Of a stretch of DNA of 64,000 nt, positions 38,710 through 47,357 are shown piece after piece. The DNA is from Candidatus Planktophila vernalis. GTDB taxonomy: Bacteria; Actinomycetota; Actinomycetes; Nanopelagicales; Nanopelagicaceae. Under the pieces are notes generated by a model. The model was not told the origin of the DNA. It worked only from the letters and a program-made list of their open reading frames with translations, and searched no databases. The first letter of the stretch is position 1; each line of letters starts with the position of its first letter. The position numbers and the translations under genes are program-made. The DNA is taken from NCBI RefSeq assembly GCF_002288185.1, contig NZ_CP016776.1, forward strand, positions 434,001-498,000. The letters are read 5' to 3'.

Positions 38710-39708
38710 ATGACCAATCACGGCAATATGTATGGCCCCGATTTCACATTTCTAGGAATCGAGCGCTGTGATTTAGATATTCCTTCCTCATATGCTGATG
38801 CAGATGTAGTAATCGTTGGCGCACCCATTGATAGTGGAACTTCACATCGTTCAGGTGCCAAGTTTGGTCCACAAGCAATTCGTGGTGGAGATTATCTGCC
38901 TCATGATGCTGAGCGTCCACATTTAGCTTTGCGCATCGATGCATTAAAGGAAATGAAAGTTGTCGATGCAGGAGATTTGTTAATGCCAGGTAGTGACTTG
39001 GTTGCATCGCTAGAAGTTTTAGCACAAGCCACAGAAAAGATTTCACGTGCTGGTGCTATACCAATCATTCTTGGTGGAGATCACTCAATTGCATCTGCAG
39101 ATGTTGCAGGAATTGCACGCCACCGCGGTATGGGCAAGATTTCAATGATTCACTTTGATGCACATGCTGATACTGGTGAAGATCAGTGGGGTGCTTTAGT
39201 TGGTCATGGCACGCCTATGCGTCGCTTAATTGATACAGGAACAGTGCGTGGAGATCGCTTCTTACAGTTAGGTTTGCGCGGCTATTGGCCAGATGCAAAG
39301 ACTTTGGATTGGATGCGCGATCAAAGAATGCGCTCCTATGAAATGACAGAGATTCACCACCGCGGACTCAATACAGTTCTAGATGAATCCTTCGCAATTC
39401 TTACAAATGAGTGCGATGGAGTTTTCTTATCTGTAGACATTGACGTTGTCGATCCAGGCATGGCACCGGGAACTGGAACTCCAGAACCTGGCGGAATGAC
39501 TAGCCGTGAGCTTCTTGAGTCGGTGCGCAGAATCTGTCTTGAACTACCAATTGTTGGAATTGATGTTGTTGAAGTAGCACCAGCATTTGATAGCGCCGAT
39601 ATAACTGCAATTTTGGCTAACCGTGTTGTCCTAGAGGCCCTGAGTGCAATTGCAAAGCGCCGTTCAGGAACTAAGTACTCTCCAACTCAAAATCTTCTGG
39701 ACCGATAA
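38710..39708 (+). CDS. speB: Agmatinase-family ureohydrolase
   Basis: A 332-residue binuclear manganese hydrolase that splits a guanidino group to urea. Metal ligands are visible: H125 in GGDHS, D150, H152 and D154 in FDAHADTG, D243 and D245 in SVDIDVVDP. Agmatine to putrescine is the textbook reaction and fits the polyamine genes upstream, but guanidinobutyrase and guanidine hydrolase activities occur in the same family and the substrate loop cannot be read by eye. The stop abuts the dxr ATG, so dxr may share this transcript. Confidence 0.82.
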   Translation: MTNHGNMYGPDFTFLGIERCDLDIPSSYADADVVIVGAPIDSGTSHRSGAKFGPQAIRGGDYLPHDAERPHLALRIDALKEMKVVDAGDLLMPGSDLVASLEVLAQATEKISRAGAIPIILGGDHSIASADVAGIARHRGMGKISMIHFDAHADTGEDQWGALVGHGTPMRRLIDTGTVRGDRFLQLGLRGYWPDAKTLDWMRDQRMRSYEMTEIHHRGLNTVLDESFAILTNECDGVFLSVDIDVVDPGMAPGTGTPEPGGMTSRELLESVRRICLELPIVGIDVVEVAPAFDSADITAILANRVVLEALSAIAKRRSGTKYSPTQNLLDR

Positions 39709-40854
39709 ATGCGTGATGTAGTTATTTTGGGCTCCACGGGCTCAATTGGTGTTCAGGCCCTTGAAGTTATCGCAAGCAATCCTTCTCTCTTTAGAGTTGT
39801 GGGTATTTCATCTGCAGGAAGCAACCCAGAATTAGTCATTGCACAGGCTAAGCAGTTCAAAGTCTCGCATGTTGGCGTAGTAAATAATGCAGATCTGGTG
39901 CGCACAGCATTGCCTGGAGTTACTGTCATAGACGGTGCTAATGCATCAACAGAGATTGCAGCAATTAACTGCGATGTTGTGGTCAATGGCATAACAGGAT
40001 CTATTGGGCTTGGACCAACACTTGCAGCTTTAGATGCCGGCAATACCTTGGCACTTGCCAATAAGGAGTCATTGGTTGCAGGCGGAGATCTAGTAATGAG
40101 TAGGGCTAGGGAACACCAGATAATCCCTGTTGACTCAGAACACAGTGCGATTTTTCAGTCAGCATTGGCTGGCAAGAAATCTGAGATTAAGAAGATTGTA
40201 TTAACTGCAAGCGGGGGAGCTTTTAGAGATCGCTCAAACCTAGATAGAATTACAGTCGAAGATGCACTTAAGCACCCAACGTGGTCAATGGGGGCAGTTG
40301 TAACTATCAATTCAGCGACTCTTGTCAATAAAGGTCTTGAAATCATTGAGGCACATTACTTATTTGGTTTGCCGTACTCTGATATTGAAGCTGTTATTCA
40401 CCCACAGTCGGTCGTCCACTCCCTTGTTGAATTCAATGATGGCTCAACGATTGCTCAAGCCAGTCCGCCTAATATGAAAGGCGCAATTGCCTATGCAATG
40501 AACTGGCCAGATAGATTAAACAAATCAACTGCGCCAATAGATTGGTCAATCCCACACACTTGGTCATTTGCACCTATTAACGCCAAACAATTTCCAAGCA
40601 TTGATCTAGCTCGCCATTGTGGTGAAGTAGGTGGGGGATTACCTGCGATATTTAACGCTGCTAATGAAGCGGCAGTGGCTGCATTTATCTCCAAAAAGCT
40701 TGAATTCAAATCAATAGTTGGAGTTATAGCTGGAGTTGTTGCAGATCTAGAGAAAGATTCACCGAAAACTCTCAGAGATTTATCCGATGTCAGTGCCCTA
40801 GAAGATGATGCTCGCACCCGTGCACAAGCACATCTACTACGATTGGCCCCATAA
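39709..40854 (+). CDS. dxr: 1-deoxy-D-xylulose 5-phosphate reductoisomerase
   Basis: Dxr makes MEP in the non-mevalonate isoprenoid pathway. The 381-residue protein has the NADPH motif LGSTGSIGVQALEV, ALANKESLVAGG, PVDSEHSAIFQ, and LTASGGAFRDR. It precedes the site-2 protease and ispG, the usual actinobacterial dxr-rip-ispG order, so two MEP pathway genes lie here together. The stop overlaps the next ATG. Confidence 0.96.
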   Translation: MRDVVILGSTGSIGVQALEVIASNPSLFRVVGISSAGSNPELVIAQAKQFKVSHVGVVNNADLVRTALPGVTVIDGANASTEIAAINCDVVVNGITGSIGLGPTLAALDAGNTLALANKESLVAGGDLVMSRAREHQIIPVDSEHSAIFQSALAGKKSEIKKIVLTASGGAFRDRSNLDRITVEDALKHPTWSMGAVVTINSATLVNKGLEIIEAHYLFGLPYSDIEAVIHPQSVVHSLVEFNDGSTIAQASPPNMKGAIAYAMNWPDRLNKSTAPIDWSIPHTWSFAPINAKQFPSIDLARHCGEVGGGLPAIFNAANEAAVAAFISKKLEFKSIVGVIAGVVADLEKDSPKTLRDLSDVSALEDDARTRAQAHLLRLAP

Positions 40855-41999
40855 TGCAGATCATCGGAATCCTTGGCTTTGTTGTCGCTTTACTCGTCTC
40901 AGTGATGATTCACGAGTTTGGCCATTACTTAACTGCCAAGCGTTACGGCATGAAAGTCAGTGAATTCTTTTTAGGTTTTGGAACACGGATTTGGTCAACC
41001 AAACGTGGTGAAACCGAGTTCGGTCTTAAAGCTATTCCTGCAGGTGGATATTGCAAGATTGAAGGTATGACACCAGGTGATGTAATGCCTGAAGGTGAAG
41101 AGTCACGTGCTTTCTATACTGCTAAATCCTCACAAAAGTTAATTGTCCTTGGTGCTGGCTCATTTCTCCATTTTGTTCTTGGCTACATTCTTCTCTTTGT
41201 TTTATTCGCAGGTATTGGTACTAATCAGTTATTGCCCACTATTAATGAAGTAGTCAAAGGATCAGCGGCTCAATCTGCTGGAATTCTGGCTGGAGATGAA
41301 GTTCTAGCAATTAATGGCAAGCAAGTTCAAAACTGGTATTCAGATGTTCAGATCATTCGTAACTCTAATGGCGCACCTCTCACTCTCTTGATTAAGCGTG
41401 GTGGGGAAGAGCTCACAATAACTGCCTCAGCAAAACTGGAAACTATTGAAGGTTCTGAGCGCTATGTGCTTGGAATCATTAATGACGTTGGACTTAAGCG
41501 CTCTGATCTAGGCACCTCATTTAAAAATTCAGCGATTGTTACTAAAGATTTCTTAGTGCAAAGCGTTAAATCACTCATTAATCTTCCTTCAAAGATCCCT
41601 GCCTTATGGGGACAAACTGTGAGCGGAGAAACTCGTGATCCCAATGGCTTAGTTGGTGTTGTCGGTGTTGCCCGAGTTTCAGGACAAGCAGTAGGTAGCG
41701 ATGCATTAACGGCAGCAGAGCGCTTATCAACATTTATTTTGATTATTGCTAGCTTAAATATCTTCGTTGGTTTGTTTAATCTATTGCCGATATTGCCACT
41801 CGATGGTGGACATATGGCTGTTGCTATTGCTGATGAGCTTCGCGCATTTATAGCGCGCCTTCGCGGTCGAGCACGCCCAGCCGCAATTGATGTGACTTTG
41901 CTGACCCCAGTAACCATGGTGGTCTTCGTGATTCTGGCTGCCCTTACGGTTCTGCTCCTAATTGCAGACATCGTTAATCCAGTCATACTTAATCTTTAG
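40854..41999 (+). CDS. RIP site-2 zinc metalloprotease
   Basis: An intramembrane protease of the RseP/Rip1 type, 381 residues, that cleaves membrane-bound regulators such as anti-sigma factors. The zinc motif HEFGH is at residues 20-24 in the first helix, a PDZ domain sits in the middle ([24 protein letters not shown]), and the second metal-ligand motif reads [11 protein letters not shown] near the C-terminus. The gene lies between dxr and ispG. Its target in this organism is not visible. Confidence 0.92.
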   Translation: MQIIGILGFVVALLVSVMIHEFGHYLTAKRYGMKVSEFFLGFGTRIWSTKRGETEFGLKAIPAGGYCKIEGMTPGDVMPEGEESRAFYTAKSSQKLIVLGAGSFLHFVLGYILLFVLFAGIGTNQLLPTINEVVKGSAAQSAGILAGDEVLAINGKQVQNWYSDVQIIRNSNGAPLTLLIKRGGEELTITASAKLETIEGSERYVLGIINDVGLKRSDLGTSFKNSAIVTKDFLVQSVKSLINLPSKIPALWGQTVSGETRDPNGLVGVVGVARVSGQAVGSDALTAAERLSTFILIIASLNIFVGLFNLLPILPLDGGHMAVAIADELRAFIARLRGRARPAAIDVTLLTPVTMVVFVILAALTVLLLIADIVNPVILNL

Positions 42000-42019
42000 C
42001 ACAACCCGCATTCTTACGG

Positions 42020-42025
42020 CACAAT
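42020..42025 (+). promoter_or_regulatory. -10 box of ispG, predicted leaderless
   Basis: CACAAT ends six bases before the ispG ATG, with no ribosome site. Confidence 0.5.
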
Positions 42026-42031
42026 AGCGCC

Positions 42032-43183
42032 ATGGTTGATCTAGGAATCCCAAGTGCACCACCTGCCACATTAAGCCCGCGCCGAAAGACGCGTCAGATG
42101 ATGGTGGGTAAAGTTGGCGTTGGAAGTGATTTTCCGGTCAGCGTGCAATCAATGTGTACAACTCTTACAGCAGATGTGAATGCAACTCTGCAGCAGATTG
42201 CAGAGTTAACAGCTTCTGGATGCCAGATTGTTCGTGTTGCAGTTCCAAGTCAAGATGATGCTGATGCATTGGCTCAAATTGCTAAGAAATCACAGATTCC
42301 AGTTATTGCAGATATTCACTTTCAGCCTAAATATATTTTCGCTGCCATTGATGCAGGATGTGCTGCGGTGCGTGTTAATCCCGGCAACATCAAGCAATTT
42401 GATGACAAAGTAAAGGAAGTTGCTAAAGCTGCGGGAGATGCAGGAATTCCAATTCGTATTGGCGTTAACGCAGGTTCATTAGATCCACGCCTTCTAGCAA
42501 AGTATGGCAAGGCAACACCTGAAGCTTTAGCCGAGTCAGCTCTGTGGGAAGCATCATTATTTGAAGAACATGGTTTTTCAGATATTAAAATCTCAGTAAA
42601 ACACCATGACCCAGTAATTATGGTCAATGCATATCGAATTCTTGCTGCTAAGTGTGATTATCCATTGCACCTTGGAGTGACTGAGGCAGGACCTCTTTTC
42701 CAGGGAACAATCAAGTCAGCAACTGCCTTTGGAATTTTGTTAGCAGAGGGAATCGGCGACACTATTCGTGTTTCTCTTTCAGCGCCTCCAGTTGAAGAAG
42801 TTAAAGTTGGAATCTCAATTCTTGAATCACTCAACTTACGTCAACGTAAATTAGAGATTGTCTCTTGTCCTTCATGCGGACGTGCACAAGTTGATGTGTA
42901 TACATTGGCTGAAAAAGTGCAGGCAGGGTTGCAAGGAATGACAGTTCCACTTCGCGTTGCTGTTATGGGCTGCGTTGTTAATGGTCCAGGCGAGGCACGT
43001 GAAGCAGATCTTGGTGTTGCATCAGGAAACGGCAAGGGCCAGATATTTGTTAAGGGTCAAGTAATTAAGACCGTACCTGAAGCCCAAATTGTTGAAACTC
43101 TAATTGAAGAAGCTATGAGATTAGCCGAAGAAATGGAAGCCGCTGGCGTTGCTTCAGGGCAACCATCTGTTGATGTTCGATAG
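42032..43183 (+). CDS. ispG: 4-hydroxy-3-methylbut-2-enyl diphosphate synthase
   Basis: IspG is a [4Fe-4S] enzyme of the MEP pathway that opens the cyclodiphosphate to HMBPP. The 383-residue protein has [13 protein letters not shown], a TIM-barrel region with PVIADIHFQ, and C-terminal cluster cysteines in [12 protein letters not shown] and [11 protein letters not shown]. Its TAG stop opens the -10 box of proS. Confidence 0.96.
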   Translation: MVDLGIPSAPPATLSPRRKTRQMMVGKVGVGSDFPVSVQSMCTTLTADVNATLQQIAELTASGCQIVRVAVPSQDDADALAQIAKKSQIPVIADIHFQPKYIFAAIDAGCAAVRVNPGNIKQFDDKVKEVAKAAGDAGIPIRIGVNAGSLDPRLLAKYGKATPEALAESALWEASLFEEHGFSDIKISVKHHDPVIMVNAYRILAAKCDYPLHLGVTEAGPLFQGTIKSATAFGILLAEGIGDTIRVSLSAPPVEEVKVGISILESLNLRQRKLEIVSCPSCGRAQVDVYTLAEKVQAGLQGMTVPLRVAVMGCVVNGPGEAREADLGVASGNGKGQIFVKGQVIKTVPEAQIVETLIEEAMRLAEEMEAAGVASGQPSVDVR

Positions 43184-43186
43184 GCT
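43181..43186 (+). promoter_or_regulatory. -10 box of proS overlapping the ispG stop, predicted leaderless
   Basis: TAGGCT contains the ispG stop TAG and ends six bases before the proS ATG. Confidence 0.55.
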
Positions 43187-43192
43187 CACTCC

Positions 43193-44917
43193 ATGCTAAA
43201 AATGTCTACGCTCTTTTTGCGTACGCTGCGCGATGACCCAGCAGATGCTGAAGTTGCTAGCCATCGTTTATTAGTAAGAGCGGGATACATTCGCAGAATT
43301 GCAGCTGGAATTTACTCATGGCTGCCTCTTGGAGTTATCACTCTTCGCAACGTTGAAAACGTTATTCGCCAAGAGATGGATCAAGCAGGTTTTCAAGAGG
43401 TTCACTTCCCAGCACTTTTGCCACGCGAGGCATATGAAGCAACCAATCGTTGGGAAGAGTACGGTCCATCCCTGTTTCGCCTTCAAGATCGCCGTGGCGC
43501 AGATTATTTATTAGGACCAACACACGAAGAGATGTTTACTTTGATGGTTAAGGGTGAATATTCATCCTATAAAGATCTTCCACTTTCTATCTATCAAATT
43601 CAAACGAAGTATCGCGATGAAGCGCGTCCACGCAGTGGAATCATCCGCGGGCGTGAGTTTGTGATGAAGGATTCATATTCATTTGATATTGATGATGCAG
43701 GCTTAGAGGTCTCCTATCAAAAGCACCGTGATGCCTATGTCAGTTGCTTTAATCGCTTAGGAATGAAATACAACATTGTTAAGGCAGTCTCTGGTGCTAT
43801 GGGCGGTTCTAAATCAGAAGAGTTCTTAGCTCCATGTTCAACTGGTGAAGACACATATGTGCTTTGTCCTAAGTGTGGTTTTGCTGCAAATGTTGAAGCG
43901 ATGGTTACTAAAGTTCCAGCCGGTGATGCATCAGCTACACCTGCACTTGAGGTCTTGAACACACCAAATACACCAACTATTGATTCACTCGTTGATCTGA
44001 TGAATGAGAAATTTGGTGGGGGATACACAGCCGCTGACACTTTGAAAAACATTATGTTGATGGCAGATGGCACACCAATCGCTGTTTTGGTTCCAGGTGA
44101 TCGTGAAGTTGATTTGAAGCGCCTGCAGGAAAACCTAGGCGGCGTTCATGAACTTCGCGTATTTGAAGAAGCGGACTTTGCTAAACATCCCTCACTTGTT
44201 AAGGGATATATCGGACCACAAGATGCCGCTAAATCTGGAATTAAGGTTCTAGCCGATCCACGCGTAGCACCAGGAACTGCATGGATCAGTGGAGCAAATA
44301 AGAAGGATCACCACGCCCGCTATGTTGTTAATGGTCGTGACTTCACTCCAGATGCATACGTTGAAGCAGCTGAAGTTCGAGCCGGTGATAGCTGTCCTGA
44401 ATGCAATACTGAAATCATTATTGATCGCGCAATTGAAATTGGTCATATTTTCCAACTTGGTCGCAAGTATGCAGAGGCCCTGAGCCTTACGGTCTTAGAT
44501 CAAAACGGTAAATCTCAAGTGGTAACTATGGGTTCTTATGGAATCGGTGTTTCACGCGCAGTTGCCGCAATTGCTGAGCAGACTAGCGATGAAATTGGAC
44601 TTAACTGGCCAGCAGAAATCGCTCCAGCCAAGGTGCACATTGTTGCAACAGGTAAAGAAGATCTTCCATTTGATACAGCCCTAGATATTGGCCAAAAGCT
44701 TGAAGCATCAGGAATTACTGTCATGCTCGATGATCGACGTGATGCAAGTGCTGGCGTGAAGTTTAAAGATGCCGAATTGATTGGTAATCCAATTATTGTG
44801 GTTGTTGGTAAAGCCCTAGCTGAGGGCAAAGTCGAAGTTCGCGTCCGCAAGAGCGGGGATAAGAGTGAAGTTTTACTTGCTGATGCAGTATCAACAATTG
44901 CCAAGTTGCTAGCCTAG
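43193..44917 (+). CDS. proS: Prolyl-tRNA synthetase, bacterial type
   Basis: ProRS charges tRNA-Pro. The 574-residue class II enzyme has motif 1 in [28 protein letters not shown] (motif 2), a central YbaK-like editing insertion (about residues 230-390, with [14 protein letters not shown]), motif 3 [13 protein letters not shown] and a C-terminal anticodon domain. The insertion marks the bacterial form. The gene order ispG-proS is common in actinobacteria. Confidence 0.96.
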   Translation: MLKMSTLFLRTLRDDPADAEVASHRLLVRAGYIRRIAAGIYSWLPLGVITLRNVENVIRQEMDQAGFQEVHFPALLPREAYEATNRWEEYGPSLFRLQDRRGADYLLGPTHEEMFTLMVKGEYSSYKDLPLSIYQIQTKYRDEARPRSGIIRGREFVMKDSYSFDIDDAGLEVSYQKHRDAYVSCFNRLGMKYNIVKAVSGAMGGSKSEEFLAPCSTGEDTYVLCPKCGFAANVEAMVTKVPAGDASATPALEVLNTPNTPTIDSLVDLMNEKFGGGYTAADTLKNIMLMADGTPIAVLVPGDREVDLKRLQENLGGVHELRVFEEADFAKHPSLVKGYIGPQDAAKSGIKVLADPRVAPGTAWISGANKKDHHARYVVNGRDFTPDAYVEAAEVRAGDSCPECNTEIIIDRAIEIGHIFQLGRKYAEALSLTVLDQNGKSQVVTMGSYGIGVSRAVAAIAEQTSDEIGLNWPAEIAPAKVHIVATGKEDLPFDTALDIGQKLEASGITVMLDDRRDASAGVKFKDAELIGNPIIVVVGKALAEGKVEVRVRKSGDKSEVLLADAVSTIAKLLA

Positions 44918-44921
44918 AAAA

Positions 44922-45704
44922 GTGTTTGCTGACTTAACGCTTGCTACGGTTCTATTTCTAATATCTGCATCGTTTTTCGCTGGATTTGTTGATTCAATCG
45001 CAGGTGGCGGGGGATTAATTCAACTTCCAGCTCTTTTAATCGGTTTGCCTAAAACAGATACAGTCACAGTTCTTGGCACCAATAAGCTGGGATCAGTTTT
45101 TGGGACAACAACGGCAGCAGCTCTCTATCGCAGGCAGATAAAGCCAGATATTAAAGTTCTTGCAGCGATGGCGATACCAGCATTTATTGGATCTGCAATT
45201 GGGGCATCTCTGGCCTCACGTATTCCTACACAATCTATGCGCCCGATTGTTCTGGTGCTACTTATCGTTGTTGCGATTTATACATGGTTGAAGCCAGATT
45301 TAGGAAAAATTGAGTTGCTACGCCATGCATCAAAGCGTCGAATCCAGATATCAGTAGCTGCCGGATTAGTTATCGGTTTCTATGATGGAATCTTTGGGCC
45401 AGGCACGGGCTCATTCCTGATGTTGATTATGGTTGCATCCCTTGGGTATGCCTTCATCACTGCATCGGCAATTGCAAAAGTTGTTAATGTTTCAACAAAT
45501 GTTGGAGCAATTATGATTTTCGGTTTAAATGGAGCCATTATTTGGAAGCTCGGATTGATGTTAGGCGCTGCCAATGTTGCTGGGGCAATCATCGGTTCAC
45601 GCCTTGCTATTCGAGGTGGGTCAGTGCTGGTGCGCAAGGTTTTCCTCATAGTTACCGTGGCTTTAATCATAAAAGTAGGAATTGATACTTTCTCATCTTT
45701 CTAG
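44922..45704 (+). CDS. TauE/SafE family membrane permease
   Basis: A 260-residue membrane protein with about seven to eight helices and the family start FAGFVDSIAGGGGLIQLPALL, plus the repeat-like GFYDGIFGPGTGSFL in the second half. The TauE/SafE family exports or imports sulfite, sulfoacetate or other organic anions; nothing nearby points to one substrate. GTG 44922 follows the proS stop by four bases, so it may be expressed with proS. Confidence 0.8.
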   Translation: MFADLTLATVLFLISASFFAGFVDSIAGGGGLIQLPALLIGLPKTDTVTVLGTNKLGSVFGTTTAAALYRRQIKPDIKVLAAMAIPAFIGSAIGASLASRIPTQSMRPIVLVLLIVVAIYTWLKPDLGKIELLRHASKRRIQISVAAGLVIGFYDGIFGPGTGSFLMLIMVASLGYAFITASAIAKVVNVSTNVGAIMIFGLNGAIIWKLGLMLGAANVAGAIIGSRLAIRGGSVLVRKVFLIVTVALIIKVGIDTFSSF

Positions 45705-45711
45705 TTACAAT
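45682..45711 (+). promoter_or_regulatory. Promoter of the rimP-nusA-infB operon
   Basis: TTGATA (45682-45687) and TACAAT (45706-45711) are 18 bases apart. RNA would start near 45718, giving a short leader before rimP. The -35 box lies within the end of the permease gene. Confidence 0.6.
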
Positions 45712-45746
45712 TGCTCTTACAACTTAATAAGAAAGCAGAAATACTC

Positions 45747-46220
45747 ATGGCGCTCAAGGATTCATTGACTGAACTTCTCACCCCAGCTGTTGAAAACGCG
45801 GGATTTTTCTTAGAAGAAGTTCAAATACAAAAAGCCGGTAACCACAGCACTGTTATTTGTGTTGTTGATGGATTAAAGCCGCTCAACATGGATGAAGTTA
45901 CTTCAGTTTCGCGCGTGATCTCAGAGCTTTTAGATAATGAACCCGCATTGGGTGATAACCCTTTCACACTAGAAGTCACATCTCCTGGTGTTGATCGCCC
46001 ACTTACTTTGCCCCGCCACTGGACTAAGAACCTCACTCGATTAATCAAGATGACTCTCAACGATGGAACAGTAGTCACTGCCAGACTCGGTGAATTTAAC
46101 GATACTCATGCCCAGTTAGTTGAAAACATTAAAGGACGCATGAAAAACCATGAGATTGCCTTTGCAGATATCAAGCGCGCTGTGGTTGAAATTGAATTTA
46201 ACCGAAAGGATGACAACTAA
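45747..46220 (+). CDS. rimP: Ribosome maturation factor RimP
   Basis: RimP helps 30S subunit maturation. The 157-residue protein starts MALKDSLTELLTPAVENAGFFLEEV and has the central DEVTSVSRVISELLDNEP block and LEVTSPGVDRPLT. A longer frame begins 12 codons upstream, but ATG 45747 fits the family. The stop shares one base with the nusA ATG. Confidence 0.93.
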   Translation: MALKDSLTELLTPAVENAGFFLEEVQIQKAGNHSTVICVVDGLKPLNMDEVTSVSRVISELLDNEPALGDNPFTLEVTSPGVDRPLTLPRHWTKNLTRLIKMTLNDGTVVTARLGEFNDTHAQLVENIKGRMKNHEIAFADIKRAVVEIEFNRKDDN

Positions 46221-47194
46221 TGCATGTTGAGATGTCAGCCTTAGTAGAACTCACTAATGAAAAAGGCATTCCCTTGGAGCAGTTGATTCAAGCAATTGAG
46301 GTAGGCGTTCTTACCGCTTATAACCAGACCGATGAAGCTAAGCGTCATGCTCATGCTGTTTTAGATCGTGAGTCAGGTGAAATTCAAATATTGATTCCTC
46401 AGTTCAATGAGATTGGCGAGAAAATCGGTGATGAGCAAGATATGCCTGAGGGTTTCTCACGCGTTGCCACATCAACAGCCAGACAAGTAATCAAGATGAA
46501 GATGCGTGAAACCAATGATGCATCAATCGTTGCAGAGTTCACTGCCAATGTCGGTGATGTTATCTCTGGTGTTGTTCACCAAGGCCGTGATCCAAAAATG
46601 ATTCTTGTGAACCTAGGTCGATTTGAAGGACGCATCCCGCCACAAGAACAAGTACCAGGTGAGGTATATAACCACGGTGATCGCATTAAATGTTTTGTTG
46701 TTGAAGTAAAACAGGGATTAAAAGGCCCTGAGATCATGTTATCTCGCAGCCACCCAGCACTTGTGAAGCAGTTGTTTGCTCTAGAAGTTCCAGAGATTAA
46801 TGATCGTATTGTTGAAATCATGGCAGTTGCACGCGAAGCAGGACATCGCACCAAGATTGCAGTTCGCTCACACCGAGCAGGAGTTAGTCCTAAGGGTTCA
46901 CTCATCGGACCAATGGGTGCTCGTGCTCGCGCAGTGATGGATGAATTACATGGCGAGAAAATTGATATTGTGGATTGGTCAGAAGATCCTGCAACATTTG
47001 TTGGGCATTCACTTGCGCCAGCAAAAGTTGCATCCGTTCAAATCACAGACCTAGCCGGGCGCTCTGCCAAGGTGGTTGTGCCTGATTACCAACTCTCACT
47101 TGCCATCGGAAAAGACGGGCAAAATGCACGCTTAGCGGCCCGCTTAACTGGCTGGCGAATCGATATTCACCCAGACAATCCGATTGAGGCTTAA
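46220..47194 (+). CDS. nusA: Transcription factor NusA
   Basis: NusA binds RNA polymerase and modulates pausing, termination and antitermination. The 324-residue protein has an N-terminal polymerase-binding domain, an S1 domain (GDVISGVVHQGRDPKMILVNLG) and two KH domains (VSPKGSLIGPMGARARAV and SLAIGKDGQNARLAARLTGW). It lacks the acidic C-terminal repeats of the enteric protein, as usual in actinobacteria. No ylxR follows. Confidence 0.96.
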   Translation: MHVEMSALVELTNEKGIPLEQLIQAIEVGVLTAYNQTDEAKRHAHAVLDRESGEIQILIPQFNEIGEKIGDEQDMPEGFSRVATSTARQVIKMKMRETNDASIVAEFTANVGDVISGVVHQGRDPKMILVNLGRFEGRIPPQEQVPGEVYNHGDRIKCFVVEVKQGLKGPEIMLSRSHPALVKQLFALEVPEINDRIVEIMAVAREAGHRTKIAVRSHRAGVSPKGSLIGPMGARARAVMDELHGEKIDIVDWSEDPATFVGHSLAPAKVASVQITDLAGRSAKVVVPDYQLSLAIGKDGQNARLAARLTGWRIDIHPDNPIEA

Positions 47195-47357
47195 GGCCAT
47201 TATGTATTCAGGCCTTGGGTTCGATACCATGGGGCATTGCTTTAACCGAAGAAATGGATAAGAAAGATATGAAACTCAAATGAGCTCGTTAGAACTATGA
47301 GGTCGTACAACTAGGGCTTGCATGTGAAGTTTCATGCGGGCCAAGACAGGGGAAAAA

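Noticed and set aside
47202-47261. Short open frame (19 codons) between nusA and infB as a remnant of ylxR
   Set aside because: It has no cysteine motif or similarity to YlxR, and a frame of this size is expected by chance.
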